DNA from: an uncultured Lachnospira sp.
Lineage (GTDB): Bacteria; Bacillota; Clostridia; Lachnospirales; Lachnospiraceae
Assembly: GCA_910587485.1 (NCBI GenBank)
Contig: CAJUKN010000012.1
Coordinates: forward strand, 1-64,000
Direction of reading: 5' to 3'
DNA length: 64,000 nucleotides
Position numbers and translations under genes: made by a program. Below the pieces are notes generated by a model, which had not been told where the DNA came from, ran no database searches, and was given only the letters and a program-made list of their open reading frames with translations. This document shows, piece by piece, positions 1-7,795 of the stretch (position 1 is its first letter; each line of letters starts with the position of its first letter).

Positions 1-2
1 AA

Positions 3-242
3 TTCATCGGCTTTGTCGGTGAATTACATATCACACCCACAAAGCGGTGGACAGCATTAAAGCCTAAGAATTGTACAGTGTGCGGTGTTGAATACGTCCC
101 CCGCTCCGCAATATCGAAGTATTGTCCAGAGTGCAGGGGAAAGATAAGAAAGGCTGAAGGGACAGAAACGAAACGCAGGAGCAGGGAACGAAGCAGACAG
201 GCATGTATTGAACTGTCCGCAAAAAATGACCGACTGATGTAA
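3..242 (+). CDS. C-terminal fragment of a zinc-ribbon protein, probably mobile-element borne
   Basis: The reading frame enters from outside the window and runs 79 codons to TAA at 240-242. It encodes a basic polypeptide with two cysteine pairs (CTVC and CPEC, about 17 residues apart), i.e. one zinc-ribbon-like unit, followed by an Arg/Lys/Glu-rich tail. Short cysteine-rich proteins of this look are common cargo of conjugative elements and plasmids of gut Firmicutes, but I do not recognise the family with certainty. Base composition is about half G+C by eye, clearly above the A/T-rich sequence after position 245, which suggests the edge of an acquired element. The product name is inference; the open frame and cysteine pairs are seen. 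Confidence 0.5.
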   Translation, partial: FIGFVGELHITPTKRWTALKPKNCTVCGVEYVPRSAISKYCPECRGKIRKAEGTETKRRSRERSRQACIELSAKNDRLM

Positions 243-327
243 GACAACAGGAACGAATGATGGAAATTAAAGAGTATTTTAATAGTGTTCAGTAATGTGA
301 CTTTTTTGTGTGATTTTTACATTGTGT

Positions 328-356
328 TTGTAGAATAGCGAATTATCTGTTATAGT
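328..356 (+). promoter_or_regulatory. Promoter for the Nudix gene
   Basis: TTGTAG and TATAGT are separated by exactly 17 bases, and the -10 box lies 36 bases upstream of the Nudix start codon. The placement suits a sigma-A type promoter serving the Nudix and DUF1893 genes. Confidence 0.55.
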
Positions 357-392
357 GATATAAATATAAGTAATCAATAGGAGAAATTTATC

Positions 393-830
393 ATGGAACA
401 GGCTATCTTTACAACATTGTGTATGGTGTATGATAATCAAGGTAAAATTTTGGTTCAGGAAAGAATAGGCACTGCATGGGATGGTATAGCCTTTCCCGGC
501 GGACATGTTGAACAAGGCGAATCGTTTGTAGAATCGGTTATTCGTGAAGTTTTTGAAGAAACAGGTTATCAAATCAGCAATCCTATTCTTTGTGGTGTAA
601 AGCAGTTTCAAACAAAAGATAGTGCAAGATATGTGATTTTTCTTTATAAAACAAATCAATTTACAGGTAATCTTCATTGCTCATCAGAAGGTAATGTATT
701 TTGGATAAAACGACGACATATGCAAGACTATGTACTTGCTACAGATATGAAAGAAATGATGGAATTGTTTGAAAATACTGAAACAAGTGAATTTTATCGA
801 TTAAAAGATGGTTCTTATAAAATCTTATAG
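393..830 (+). CDS. Nudix hydrolase (MutT family)
   Basis: This cytoplasmic enzyme of 145 residues should hydrolyse a nucleoside diphosphate linked to another moiety, using Mg2+. A complete Nudix box GX5EX7REUXEEXGU is visible at about residues 36-58, with the REVFEETG core carrying the metal-binding glutamates. The ATG is preceded by an AGGAGA ribosome site about 9 bases upstream. Length is normal for a stand-alone MutT-type protein. The substrate cannot be read from sequence; damaged nucleotides such as 8-oxo-dGTP are one possibility. The next gene follows after about 60 bases and probably shares the transcript. Confidence 0.88.
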   Translation: MEQAIFTTLCMVYDNQGKILVQERIGTAWDGIAFPGGHVEQGESFVESVIREVFEETGYQISNPILCGVKQFQTKDSARYVIFLYKTNQFTGNLHCSSEGNVFWIKRRHMQDYVLATDMKEMMELFENTETSEFYRLKDGSYKIL

Positions 831-888
831 GCATAAAATTTTACTACACAAATTGTTTAAAGAGGGAAATAGGAGAGTTAAAAAAGGT

Positions 889-1311
889 ATGAGTGCTGAT
901 TTAACAAAGGCAATTAGAATTTTAAATGAAGGGGGCTATACATGTGTTTTGTGTAAAGAAAATAGAATTTACACAAGTACAGAGCGTGGAGTGAAGTTCT
1001 TATTAGATTGGCAAAATAGCGGATTGGATTTTAGTGGTTTTTGTGCGGCTGATAAGGTTGTTGGCAAAGCAGCAGCATTTTTATATGTATTGCTTGGTGT
1101 AAAAGAGGTATATGCCTATGTGATGAGCGAAGCGGCTATTGATACGCTTACAAAAAATAATATTCAAATACAATATGATAAGTCTGTTAAAAAGATTGTA
1201 AATCGCTTTGGTACAGGATTTTGTCCAATGGAGGAAGCAGTTTGGGATATTGATATACCACAACAGGCAAAACAAGCTATTGAAAATAAGCTTCTTCAAA
1301 TGAAAAAATAA
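889..1311 (+). CDS. DUF1893 domain protein
   Basis: The protein of 140 residues matches the DUF1893 family, small proteins with a deaminase-like fold whose biochemical role is not established. Recognisable parts are the start MSADLTKAIRIL, the 'CVLCKENRIYTSTERGVKFLL' region, the AADKVVGKAAA stretch and a C-terminal TGFCPMEEAV motif carrying a conserved Cys. A longer frame opens at 808 inside the Nudix gene, but the ATG at 889 has AGGAGAG at 871-877 and matches the usual family N-terminus, so it is preferred. Family assignment is from recall of the motif pattern; no function is claimed. Confidence 0.75.
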   Translation: MSADLTKAIRILNEGGYTCVLCKENRIYTSTERGVKFLLDWQNSGLDFSGFCAADKVVGKAAAFLYVLLGVKEVYAYVMSEAAIDTLTKNNIQIQYDKSVKKIVNRFGTGFCPMEEAVWDIDIPQQAKQAIENKLLQMKK

Positions 1312-1380
1312 TCATAAAATTTGTGCGCTTGTAAAATTAATAAAGGTTATATAAAATTTAGATACATAATTGCAAGTGCA

Positions 1381-1458
1381 TTTGTGTCTGCGTGCTGTCA
1401 GACATAAAATGTGAAAAATTATAAAACATAGAAAAAGCAGCACAGAAATGAGGTTAAA
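1381..1458 (+). promoter_or_regulatory. Recurrent pseudoknot leader, copy 1
   Basis: A hairpin forms between 1381-1390 (TTTGTGTCTG) and 1399-1408 (CAGACATAAA). Its loop contains GTGCTG (1392-1397), complementary to CAGCAC at 1438-1443, which lies just before the AGAAATGAGG Shine-Dalgarno region of the flavoprotein gene. Compared with other copies the loop pair is GUGCUG/CAGCAC instead of GCGCUG/CAGCGC, a compensatory change. Confidence 0.65.
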
Positions 1459-2076
1459 ATGAAAGTTCTTTTAATAAATGGAAGTCCCCATGCTCAAGGA
1501 AATACATATATTGCTTTACATGAGATGGAGAAAATTTTTACAGAGGAAAATATTGAAACAGAAATAATACACGTTGGAAATAAAGATATTCGTGGTTGTA
1601 TTGCCTGTCGTTCTTGTGTAACTAATGGAAAATGTGTATTTGATGATATTGTAAACGAAACTGCTGCCAAATTTAAAGAATGTGATGGTATGGTAGTGGG
1701 AAGTCCTGTATATTATGCATCTGCTAATGCAACATTGATAGCGTTTTTGACAAGATTGTTTTTCAGTATTAATTTTGATAAAACAATGAAGGTTGGTGCT
1801 GCTGTTGTGGCAGCTAGGAGAGGTGGATTATCTTCTACTTTTGATGAATTAAATAAATTTTTTACAATATCTGGTATGCCAGTGGCTTCAGGACAGTATT
1901 GGAACAGTATTCATGGCAGAGAAATAGGAGAAGCTAATCAGGATTTGGAAGGTTTGCAGGGAATGAGAACACTTGCAAGAAATATGACATTTTTAATGAA
2001 AAGTATTGCACTAGGTAAAGAACAGTATGGAATCCCAGAAAAAGAAAAATTTACGCCTATGAACTTTATTCGATAA
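1459..2076 (+). CDS. NADPH-dependent FMN reductase / flavodoxin-fold oxidoreductase
   Basis: This is a cytoplasmic FMN-binding oxidoreductase of 205 residues. The N-terminus MKVLLINGSPHAQGNT is the phosphate-binding loop of the FMN_red / Flavodoxin_2 fold, and GSPVYYASANA supplies the second FMN loop. Between them a cysteine cluster CIACRSC...C resembles iron-sulfur-flavoprotein-type family members, though the spacing is not the classical ISF 4Fe-4S motif. It likely passes electrons from NAD(P)H to a quinone, aromatic compound or metal; the substrate is unknown. The gene stands alone behind a pseudoknot leader copy and has no clear operon partner. Confidence 0.8.
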   Translation: MKVLLINGSPHAQGNTYIALHEMEKIFTEENIETEIIHVGNKDIRGCIACRSCVTNGKCVFDDIVNETAAKFKECDGMVVGSPVYYASANATLIAFLTRLFFSINFDKTMKVGAAVVAARRGGLSSTFDELNKFFTISGMPVASGQYWNSIHGREIGEANQDLEGLQGMRTLARNMTFLMKSIALGKEQYGIPEKEKFTPMNFIR

Positions 2077-2179
2077 AATATTTTGTCAAAATATTTTATC
2101 AAATATAAAAAAAACGCTTTACAAAAAATATTTATACATATATAATATTGCTTGTTGATTTAATATTTTTATGTAAAGT

Positions 2180-2252
2180 GCTTCATTAGCTCAGTTGGTA
2201 GAGCGCTTCACTCGTAATGAAGAGGTCATCGGTTCAAGTCCGATATGAAGCT
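2180..2252 (+). tRNA. tRNA-Thr (anticodon CGU)
   Basis: A 73-base cloverleaf with a perfect 7-bp acceptor stem GCTTCAT / ATGAAGC, a D-loop with AGCTCAGTTGGTAGAGC, an anticodon stem CTTCA/TGAAG closing the loop CTCGTAA (anticodon CGU, reads ACG), and a T-arm with GGTTCAAGTCC. CCA is not encoded. Confidence 0.95.
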
Positions 2253-2269
2253 TTTATTAATAATTTAAG

Positions 2270-2313
2270 TACCCCACATTAAACGTGATATTTTATCCGT
2301 TTGTTGTGGGGTA
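2270..2313 (+). terminator. Hairpin after tRNA-Thr
   Basis: TACCCCACA at 2270-2278 pairs with TGTGGGGTA at 2305-2313. The downstream T-run is short (TTTGAG), so it is a modest intrinsic terminator or a processing hairpin. Confidence 0.55.
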
Positions 2314-2315
2314 TT

Positions 2316-2440
2316 TGAGTCAAAGCGGATATTCGCAATCCGCTGCATTACTTGCTCAAACTATCTAGCTGCTATCAAAGCGCAAGTTTTCTATTTATGC
2401 CTTAGTGACATTGAAGTGAGAACTTCCTTGATAAGATTAA
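2316..2440 (-). repeat. Dispersed intergenic hairpin repeat, copy R1
   Basis: Read on the minus strand this segment shares with 40925-41057 the strings 'gagcaag', 'gcagcggattgcgaatatc' and 'cgctttgac', and also a CACTTCAATG half-hairpin. The core AGCGGAT-7 nt-ATCCGCT is itself a 7-bp hairpin. Related copies lie at 19100-19240 and 60905-61025. It sits between tRNA-Thr and the end of the Mrr-like gene. Confidence 0.6.
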
Positions 2441-2486
2441 ATAAAAATGCTTTATATTTATTGATATTTATAGTTTTATTATTGTA

Positions 2487-3023
2487 TTAATGGGCATTAT
2501 CTCGTATTTTTTTTATGGCAATTGTAGCAAGAACAATCGCAGCTAGAAGAAATACAACAAGTAAAATAATATCAAGGTTTGTTTGATAAAGATTTGTAAA
2601 ATAGTTGTATAACCAAGATTTCTGTTCGTCAGAAATCATATAGTAAGCTGCTGCTAGTATAAGAGCCGCTAACAATAATAGTTTGATAAATAAATGTCTC
2701 TTTTTTTCTACCTCAATATTATCCCACAGTTGTATGCCTAGTCTTTTAGCCTCTGCAATCGCATTTTTTGTAAATACGCTGTTGGTTATTACAACTGCAA
2801 TATCGCACTTATAATAAGAGCAGCCTGTATAAACTTGTTGAATGGCATGATTTCCAACTTTTCCAGTATAATATTTACATTGAAAAGCATATTTCTTGCG
2901 TCCTTTTCGAGCAATGATATCAACCCCATGGTCACCTGAAAGCGGGGTATGCTCAATGTTTTTAAAATGATGTTTTTTTAGATATTCGCAACAGTAATCT
3001 TCATAATCATATCCTGTGAACAT
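2487..3023 (-). CDS. Membrane-anchored Mrr-type restriction endonuclease domain protein
   Basis: The 178-residue protein starts with a type IV restriction / Mrr catalytic fold. The PD-(D/E)xK core is visible: Asp35 in GDHGVDI, then Gln48-x-Lys50 in AFQCKYY, with helix glutamates near residues 8-13. The middle TNSVFTKNAIAEAKRLGIQLWD is the usual end of this domain. Two hydrophobic segments follow at roughly residues 112-130 and 151-171, so the nuclease is probably tethered on the cytoplasmic face of the membrane. Such Mrr-TM proteins are widespread and poorly characterised; cleavage of modified or incoming DNA is the family expectation. The gene is alone on its strand with an AT-rich upstream region. 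Confidence 0.8.
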   Translation of the reverse strand: MFTGYDYEDYCCEYLKKHHFKNIEHTPLSGDHGVDIIARKGRKKYAFQCKYYTGKVGNHAIQQVYTGCSYYKCDIAVVITNSVFTKNAIAEAKRLGIQLWDNIEVEKKRHLFIKLLLLAALILAAAYYMISDEQKSWLYNYFTNLYQTNLDIILLVVFLLAAIVLATIAIKKIRDNAH

Positions 3024-3282
3024 TAAAATACCTACCTTTTGTATTGATAATATATTTTATATAGTAACATAAATTGGGATTTTGGGCAATAGTTAATGCA
3101 AAACAAATATTCGATTTTAAAAAAATTAAAGTAAGTTAAAATGATAAAGAAATATAATAATATTAATAGTAGCATTTAATATAATGATATGCTATAATAA
3201 ATTGTGACGAGTACAAAAGTTTATATAAAATAAATATAAATTGATTTGTATGCAGCAGATTAAATCAAAATGGAGGATTTAC

Positions 3283-3858
3283 ATGAAAAAATTAACAACA
3301 ATCTTTTTAGCAGCAATGATAATTGTTACATTAATTGGTTGTGGTAACAAGGATTCAAATGGTGGAAATCAAGGAGGACAGTCAAAATATGCAGAATCTC
3401 TTGATGTGTTAAAGGAAGTGATAAAAGTTTATAAAGAAGACCAACTGTTTGCTATGTATGGAGGAAATCAGGAAAATGCAGTAATGGATGAACCGGGTAA
3501 ATTTGATATCAGTAAAACGGAAGAATTAGATGTTACACTTGGACTTCCACAAAGCCAAACTTCAAACATTGAAGATGCCGCTTCGATGGTGCATATGATG
3601 AATGCTAATGTATTTACTGGTGCTGCATATCGTTTGAAGACTGGCATCAATATGAATGATTTTGCAGATGCAGTAAAGTCTAATATTTTAGCTAAGCAGT
3701 GGATGTGTGGACAACCGGATACATTGATTATTATCAATGTAGATGGAAGGTATGTTATTACAGCATATGGCGAGGCTGAAATCATGCAAATCTTTAAGAC
3801 AAATGCGTTATCTGCTCTTAGTGGGGCGCAAGTTCTTACAGAAACACCAATTGTATAA
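3283..3858 (+). CDS. DUF4358-type lipoprotein
   Basis: The protein of 191 residues has a lipoprotein signal MKKLTTIFLAAMIIVTLIGC with the lipobox LIGC (Cys about residue 20), then a Gly/Asn/Ser linker, so it should be anchored on the outer face of the membrane. The rest resembles DUF4358 (recall-based), whose members often sit next to MBOAT and DHHW genes, exactly as here. A longer frame opens at 3241, but GGAGG at 3272-3276 points to the ATG at 3283. The function is unknown; a role in the surface acylation system downstream is inferred from context. Confidence 0.72.
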   Translation: MKKLTTIFLAAMIIVTLIGCGNKDSNGGNQGGQSKYAESLDVLKEVIKVYKEDQLFAMYGGNQENAVMDEPGKFDISKTEELDVTLGLPQSQTSNIEDAASMVHMMNANVFTGAAYRLKTGINMNDFADAVKSNILAKQWMCGQPDTLIIINVDGRYVITAYGEAEIMQIFKTNALSALSGAQVLTETPIV

Positions 3859-3932
3859 TTCGATAAATATACTTTTACCATTTGAAAAAGAAAATTCGAT
3901 ATAATATATATCATATAAAATAAAAATTTAAG

Positions 3933-3978
3933 TGGCGTGAAGTAAACTTTTAACATAAGTTGCTTCACGCTATTTTCA
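3933..3978 (+). terminator. Intrinsic terminator after the lipoprotein gene
   Basis: GCGTGAAG (3935-3942) pairs with CTTCACGC (3963-3970), followed by TATTTTC. It separates the lipoprotein from the MBOAT gene, so the two may be transcribed separately or by read-through. Confidence 0.65.
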
Positions 3979-4098
3979 TAAGGTAAACCATTTTTTTGTA
4001 GGGTAATCATTTTCACCGTTGTGTTGTATATAAAGTTGAAATAATAAACAGTATTCACAGATTGTAGCATACAAGAAAAATATAGGAGAAAGAATAAT

Positions 4099-5496
4099 AT
4101 GCTGTTTTCAAGTATTACATTTTTATATTATTTTTTGCCACTTACAATAGGTTTGTATTTTTTGTTTCCAAAATGTTTAAAAAATATGGTTTTGTTATTA
4201 AGCAGTCTTCTATTTTACGCATGGGGAGAACCAAAGTACATTTTATTGATGGGAAGTTCTATTGTATTAGGTTATGGATTTGGACTATTGGTAGAAAAAT
4301 ATAGAGGAAAAAAATTAGGGCAAGTTTTTTGCATTCTTTCTGTAATCATTAGTCTTTCTTTTTTAGTGTATTTTAAATATGTAGATTTTTTTATCACCAA
4401 TTTTAATGCCATAACAGGATTAAATATACCCTTGTTAAAAGTGGTATTGCCAATTGGTATTAGTTTTTATACATTTCAGATGATTAGTTATATTGTTGAT
4501 ATATATAGAGGGGAAGAGGCGCAAAAAAATATTATTTATATGGCTGCTTATATTGCTATGTTTCCACAGTTAATTGCAGGACCAATTGTTCGTTATTCTG
4601 ATATAGCCAAACAGTTAGAGACAAGGACACATTCATGGGATATGGCTGCTGAAGGGATTAGGCGATTTGTAAGCGGTTTGGCAAAAAAAGTATTATTGGC
4701 AAATCAATTAGGAGAACTATGTAATGTATTTCGTGGTTCTGATGAAAAATCGGTGTTGTTTTACTGGTTGTATGCGTTTGCTTTTGGACTGCATATCTAT
4801 TTTGATTTTTCAGGTTATAGTGATATGGCGATTGGATTAGGGAAAATATTTGGATTTCGTTTTTTAGAAAATTTTAATTATCCATATATTTCTGCCAGCA
4901 TTACAGAATTTTGGCGTCGTTGGCATATTTCCTTGGGTTCTTGGTTTAGAGATTATGTCTATATTCCACTTGGTGGAAATCGTGTCAAAAGAGGCAGACA
5001 ATTTTTTAATATTTTGATGGTATGGATGCTTACTGGGTTTTGGCATGGAGCAGCATGGAATTTTATTGTATGGGGTTTATTTTTTGCCATATTGTTAATG
5101 ATTGAAAAAGTATGGCTGTTAAAATATTTAAAAAAAAGTAAAGTCTTTTCTCATATTTATGTTTTATTTTTTGTAATGATTAGTTTTATCATTTTTAATG
5201 CACAGGATATGGGACAGGCATTTTTGGATATCAAAGGACTTTTTGGTATTGATGGTGTTCCGATTGTATCAGCACAAGCACTTTATTGTCTGTCTAGTTT
5301 TTTTGTGATATTAATTATAGCTGTTATAGGTGCAACACCAGCAGTGCCGTATGGCATAAAGATGGTTTGCCATAAGCCAATAGGTGAAAAAATTATAAAT
5401 AGAATAGAGCCTTTTGTGCTTATGGTCTTATTGCTTGTTATAACCGCTTATTTGGTAGATGGTTCATTTAATCCATTTCTGTATTTTCGGTTTTAA
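4099..5496 (+). CDS. MBOAT family O-acyltransferase (DltB / AlgI-like)
   Basis: This 465-residue multi-pass membrane protein belongs to the MBOAT family that transfers acyl (usually acetyl) groups across the membrane onto extracellular polymers. Family marks seen in order are the N-terminal hydrophobic helices with LFYAWGEPKY, the GISFYTFQMISYIVDIYRG block, FPQLIAGPIVRY, the FDFSGYSDMAIGLGKIFGF block, the FWRRWHISLGSWFRDYVY block and TGFWHGAAWNF, which holds the catalytic His. Length is typical for AlgI/DltB relatives. It has a good AGGAGA ribosome site. The DHHW gene follows after a pseudoknot leader, so the pair probably work together, with DHHW playing the AlgJ/AlgX-like extracellular role. 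The acceptor polymer is unknown. Confidence 0.92.
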   Translation: MLFSSITFLYYFLPLTIGLYFLFPKCLKNMVLLLSSLLFYAWGEPKYILLMGSSIVLGYGFGLLVEKYRGKKLGQVFCILSVIISLSFLVYFKYVDFFITNFNAITGLNIPLLKVVLPIGISFYTFQMISYIVDIYRGEEAQKNIIYMAAYIAMFPQLIAGPIVRYSDIAKQLETRTHSWDMAAEGIRRFVSGLAKKVLLANQLGELCNVFRGSDEKSVLFYWLYAFAFGLHIYFDFSGYSDMAIGLGKIFGFRFLENFNYPYISASITEFWRRWHISLGSWFRDYVYIPLGGNRVKRGRQFFNILMVWMLTGFWHGAAWNFIVWGLFFAILLMIEKVWLLKYLKKSKVFSHIYVLFFVMISFIIFNAQDMGQAFLDIKGLFGIDGVPIVSAQALYCLSSFFVILIIAVIGATPAVPYGIKMVCHKPIGEKIINRIEPFVLMVLLLVITAYLVDGSFNPFLYFRF

Positions 5497-5540
5497 GGGA
5501 CTAAAATTGAAAAGTCAAAGATGAGGTTAAAATTTTCAGT

Positions 5541-5646
5541 CATGGGATTTGTGTCTGCGTACTGCTTGAAACAAACCTGTAAGAACTTTTCGTTTTTTGG
5601 AAATTTTTGTTCTATGAGCAAAAGCGGCGAAGAAAGGAGGGGAAAT
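5541..5646 (+). promoter_or_regulatory. Recurrent pseudoknot leader, copy 2 (degenerate)
   Basis: GG-A-TTTGT (5545-5552) pairs with ACAAACC (5571-5577); the loop CTGCTT (5562-5567) can pair with AAGCGG (5622-5627). The usual GCAGCGCAGAAATGAGG is changed to GCGGCGAAGAAAGGAGG, improving the Shine-Dalgarno of the DHHW gene. Confidence 0.55.
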
Positions 5647-6729
5647 ATGAAAAAAGTGACATGTATATTGTTTGCTGTGTTTTTGGCAGCAGGATTTTTG
5701 CTTTGTGTATTTTTGCCAAAAGCACAATATTCAGACAGTGAACGCAGAAAATTGGCTTCTATGCCAACTTTTCAAGCGCAAAATATATGGAATGGGCGTT
5801 TTATGACAGATTTTGAGACCTATGCTGTAGATACATTTCCATTTCGGACGGCATTTAGAACATTAAAAGCAGTGACAGCAACTAATGTTTTTTTTAAGAA
5901 AGATAACAATGATATTTATGTTTCAGATGGCTTTATCGCAGCAGTGGAATATCCATTCAATGAGGATTCTTTAAATCGAGCAGTAAAACGATTTCGATAT
6001 ATATATGAAACATATTTAACAAAAAATAATAAAGTGTTTTTATCTATTATTCCCGATAAAAATTGTTTTTTGGCAAAGGATAGTGGACATCTTTCAATGG
6101 ATTACAGAGAATTTGAAGAACAGATGAAGCAAAAAATGGACTTTGCACAATATATTTCTATTTCAGAGCTTTTAGAAAAAGACGATTATTATAAAACGGA
6201 TACCCATTGGCGTCAGGAAAAGATTATAGATGTGGCAGAAAGATTGGCACAAAATATGGGTACAACACTTTCTTCCAATTATAAATTGCATACATTGACA
6301 CATGATTTTTATGGTGTGTATTATGGACAGGCAGCATTGCCGCTTGAATCAGATGTATTGCAATATGTAACACAAGATGTATTTGATGAATGTTATGTGT
6401 ATGATGGACAAAATAATAAAGAAATAACGATGTATGATATGGAAAAAGCAGCAGGACGTGACCCTTATGAAATGTTTTTGTCTGGTTCATTATCTCTTGT
6501 TATATTAAATAATCTAAAGGCACAAGAGGATAAAAAGCTGATAGTATTTAGAGATTCTTTTGGCTCTAGCATTGCTCCGTTGTTAATTAGTGGATATTCT
6601 CAGATAACACTAGTTGATATTCGATATATTCAGCCAGATTATTTGGGACAGTTTGTTCATTTTGATAATTGTGATGTGTTATTTTTATATAGTACGCTTG
6701 TACTGAATAACAGTGAGACATTAAAATAA
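5647..6729 (+). CDS. DHHW family protein (AlgJ/AlgX-like, SGNH-related)
   Basis: The protein of 360 residues carries an N-terminal signal anchor (about residues 4-24) and is expected outside the membrane. The motif KTDTHWRQE near residue 180 is the D-x-H-W signature of the DHHW / alginate acetyltransferase-related family, where Asp and His act with a Ser in the RDSFGSS motif near residue 300. The frame is open upstream to 5521 through the leader element, but AGGAGG at 5635-5640 sets the start at 5647. It follows the MBOAT gene and is inferred to act with it in O-acetylating a surface glycan or teichoic acid. Confidence 0.85.
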   Translation: MKKVTCILFAVFLAAGFLLCVFLPKAQYSDSERRKLASMPTFQAQNIWNGRFMTDFETYAVDTFPFRTAFRTLKAVTATNVFFKKDNNDIYVSDGFIAAVEYPFNEDSLNRAVKRFRYIYETYLTKNNKVFLSIIPDKNCFLAKDSGHLSMDYREFEEQMKQKMDFAQYISISELLEKDDYYKTDTHWRQEKIIDVAERLAQNMGTTLSSNYKLHTLTHDFYGVYYGQAALPLESDVLQYVTQDVFDECYVYDGQNNKEITMYDMEKAAGRDPYEMFLSGSLSLVILNNLKAQEDKKLIVFRDSFGSSIAPLLISGYSQITLVDIRYIQPDYLGQFVHFDNCDVLFLYSTLVLNNSETLK

Positions 6730-6815
6730 AAAATGCCTGTAAGTGAATAAAATCCATATAAATTCTCAAAATAATAGAAATATCTATAAATGAATGGTAT
6801 GGAGGATGGCAGAAT

Positions 6816-7499
6816 ATGGGCAAAAATGAAGATTCAGCTTCAAAAGAAGAAAAGAAAAATAATCAGATAAACGATTATGGACAGGTTGTTCTTGAAAATA
6901 ATAAAAAACATGGAAAAATTCATTTAATGACAATTATTGGGGAGATTGAAGGGCATGATATATTGCCTTCAACCACCAAAAGCACAAAATATGAGCATAT
7001 ATTGCCACAGCTTGCCTCAATACAAGATGATGATGAGATTAAAGGCATACTTGTGCTTGTCAATACAGTTGGTGGTGATGTCAGTGCAGGGCTTGCGCTT
7101 GCAGAGATGTTTGCCTCTATGTCTAAGCCAGTGGTTTCATTGATATTGGGCGATTCACACAGTATTGGTGTTCCTTTGGCAGTAAGTGCAGATTATTCGT
7201 TTATTGCACCAACCGCCACTATGATTATTCATCCTGTAAGAATGAATGGCACAATTATTGGAGCGCCACAGACTTTTGATTATTTTAAAATGATACAAAA
7301 TAGAATTGTTCAGTTTATATCGACACATTCGCGTATCAGTAAAGAAAAACTAGAAAAAATGATGATTAATACAGGAATCCTTACAAAAGATTTAGGCACT
7401 ATTCTTGTTGGGCATGAGGCAGTAGATGAAGGATTGATTAATGCGGTAGGGGGTATTAGCGATGCATTTGCCAAATTGCAGGAATTGATTGGAGAATAG
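6816..7499 (+). CDS. ClpP-like serine protease, TepA family
   Basis: The 227-residue protein has the ClpP/crotonase fold of translocation-enhancing protein TepA. Visible landmarks are the GGDVSAGLALAEMF oxyanion helix, the nucleophile Ser in DSHSIGVPLA, and the His in MIIHPVRMNG. An N-terminal Lys/Asn/Glu-rich tail of about 30 residues precedes the fold. TepA-like proteins are close to ClpP but act without a known Clp ATPase; in Bacillus a role in protein secretion has been proposed. GGAGG lies 12 bases before the ATG. No partner is evident beside it. Confidence 0.87.
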   Translation: MGKNEDSASKEEKKNNQINDYGQVVLENNKKHGKIHLMTIIGEIEGHDILPSTTKSTKYEHILPQLASIQDDDEIKGILVLVNTVGGDVSAGLALAEMFASMSKPVVSLILGDSHSIGVPLAVSADYSFIAPTATMIIHPVRMNGTIIGAPQTFDYFKMIQNRIVQFISTHSRISKEKLEKMMINTGILTKDLGTILVGHEAVDEGLINAVGGISDAFAKLQELIGE

Positions 7500-7567
7500 A
7501 CAAAAAAGTTTTATTTATACAGCTTTTTAAACAAAGGCAGGTAAATACTTTAATGGATTTCGATTAA

Positions 7568-7634
7568 AAAATCCAGTAAGTAAGCAAAACACGAAAATAT
7601 AGTTTCTGTATTTTGCTTATTTACTGGATTTTAT
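7568..7634 (+). terminator. Long intrinsic terminator
   Basis: AAAATCCAGTAA (from 7568) pairs with TTACTGGATTTT (ending 7632), and the arms continue inward through TAAGCAAAA / TTTTGCTTA. The stem is over 20 bp and nearly perfect, closing the tepA transcript. The rest of the 7500-7795 interval is A/T-rich with no visible gene. Confidence 0.75.
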
Positions 7635-7795
7635 AGCATTATATTTATTTATAATATAAAAAATATATTCTACAATTATTAAAATATGTAAAAAATAATA
7701 AAAATGTTATATAAAGTGCTATGAAAGTCATTTAAAATACATTATAATAGTCTCAAAAACTAAAATGGGCATAAAAATAGGGTATGAGGTGACAT

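Noticed and set aside
5521..5646. N-terminal extension of the DHHW protein, and similar extensions of trpB, HIT, ABC and 62932 genes
   Set aside because: These extensions are translations of the leader element (strings such as KSSAEMR recur). Better ribosome sites lie just before the internal ATG codons.
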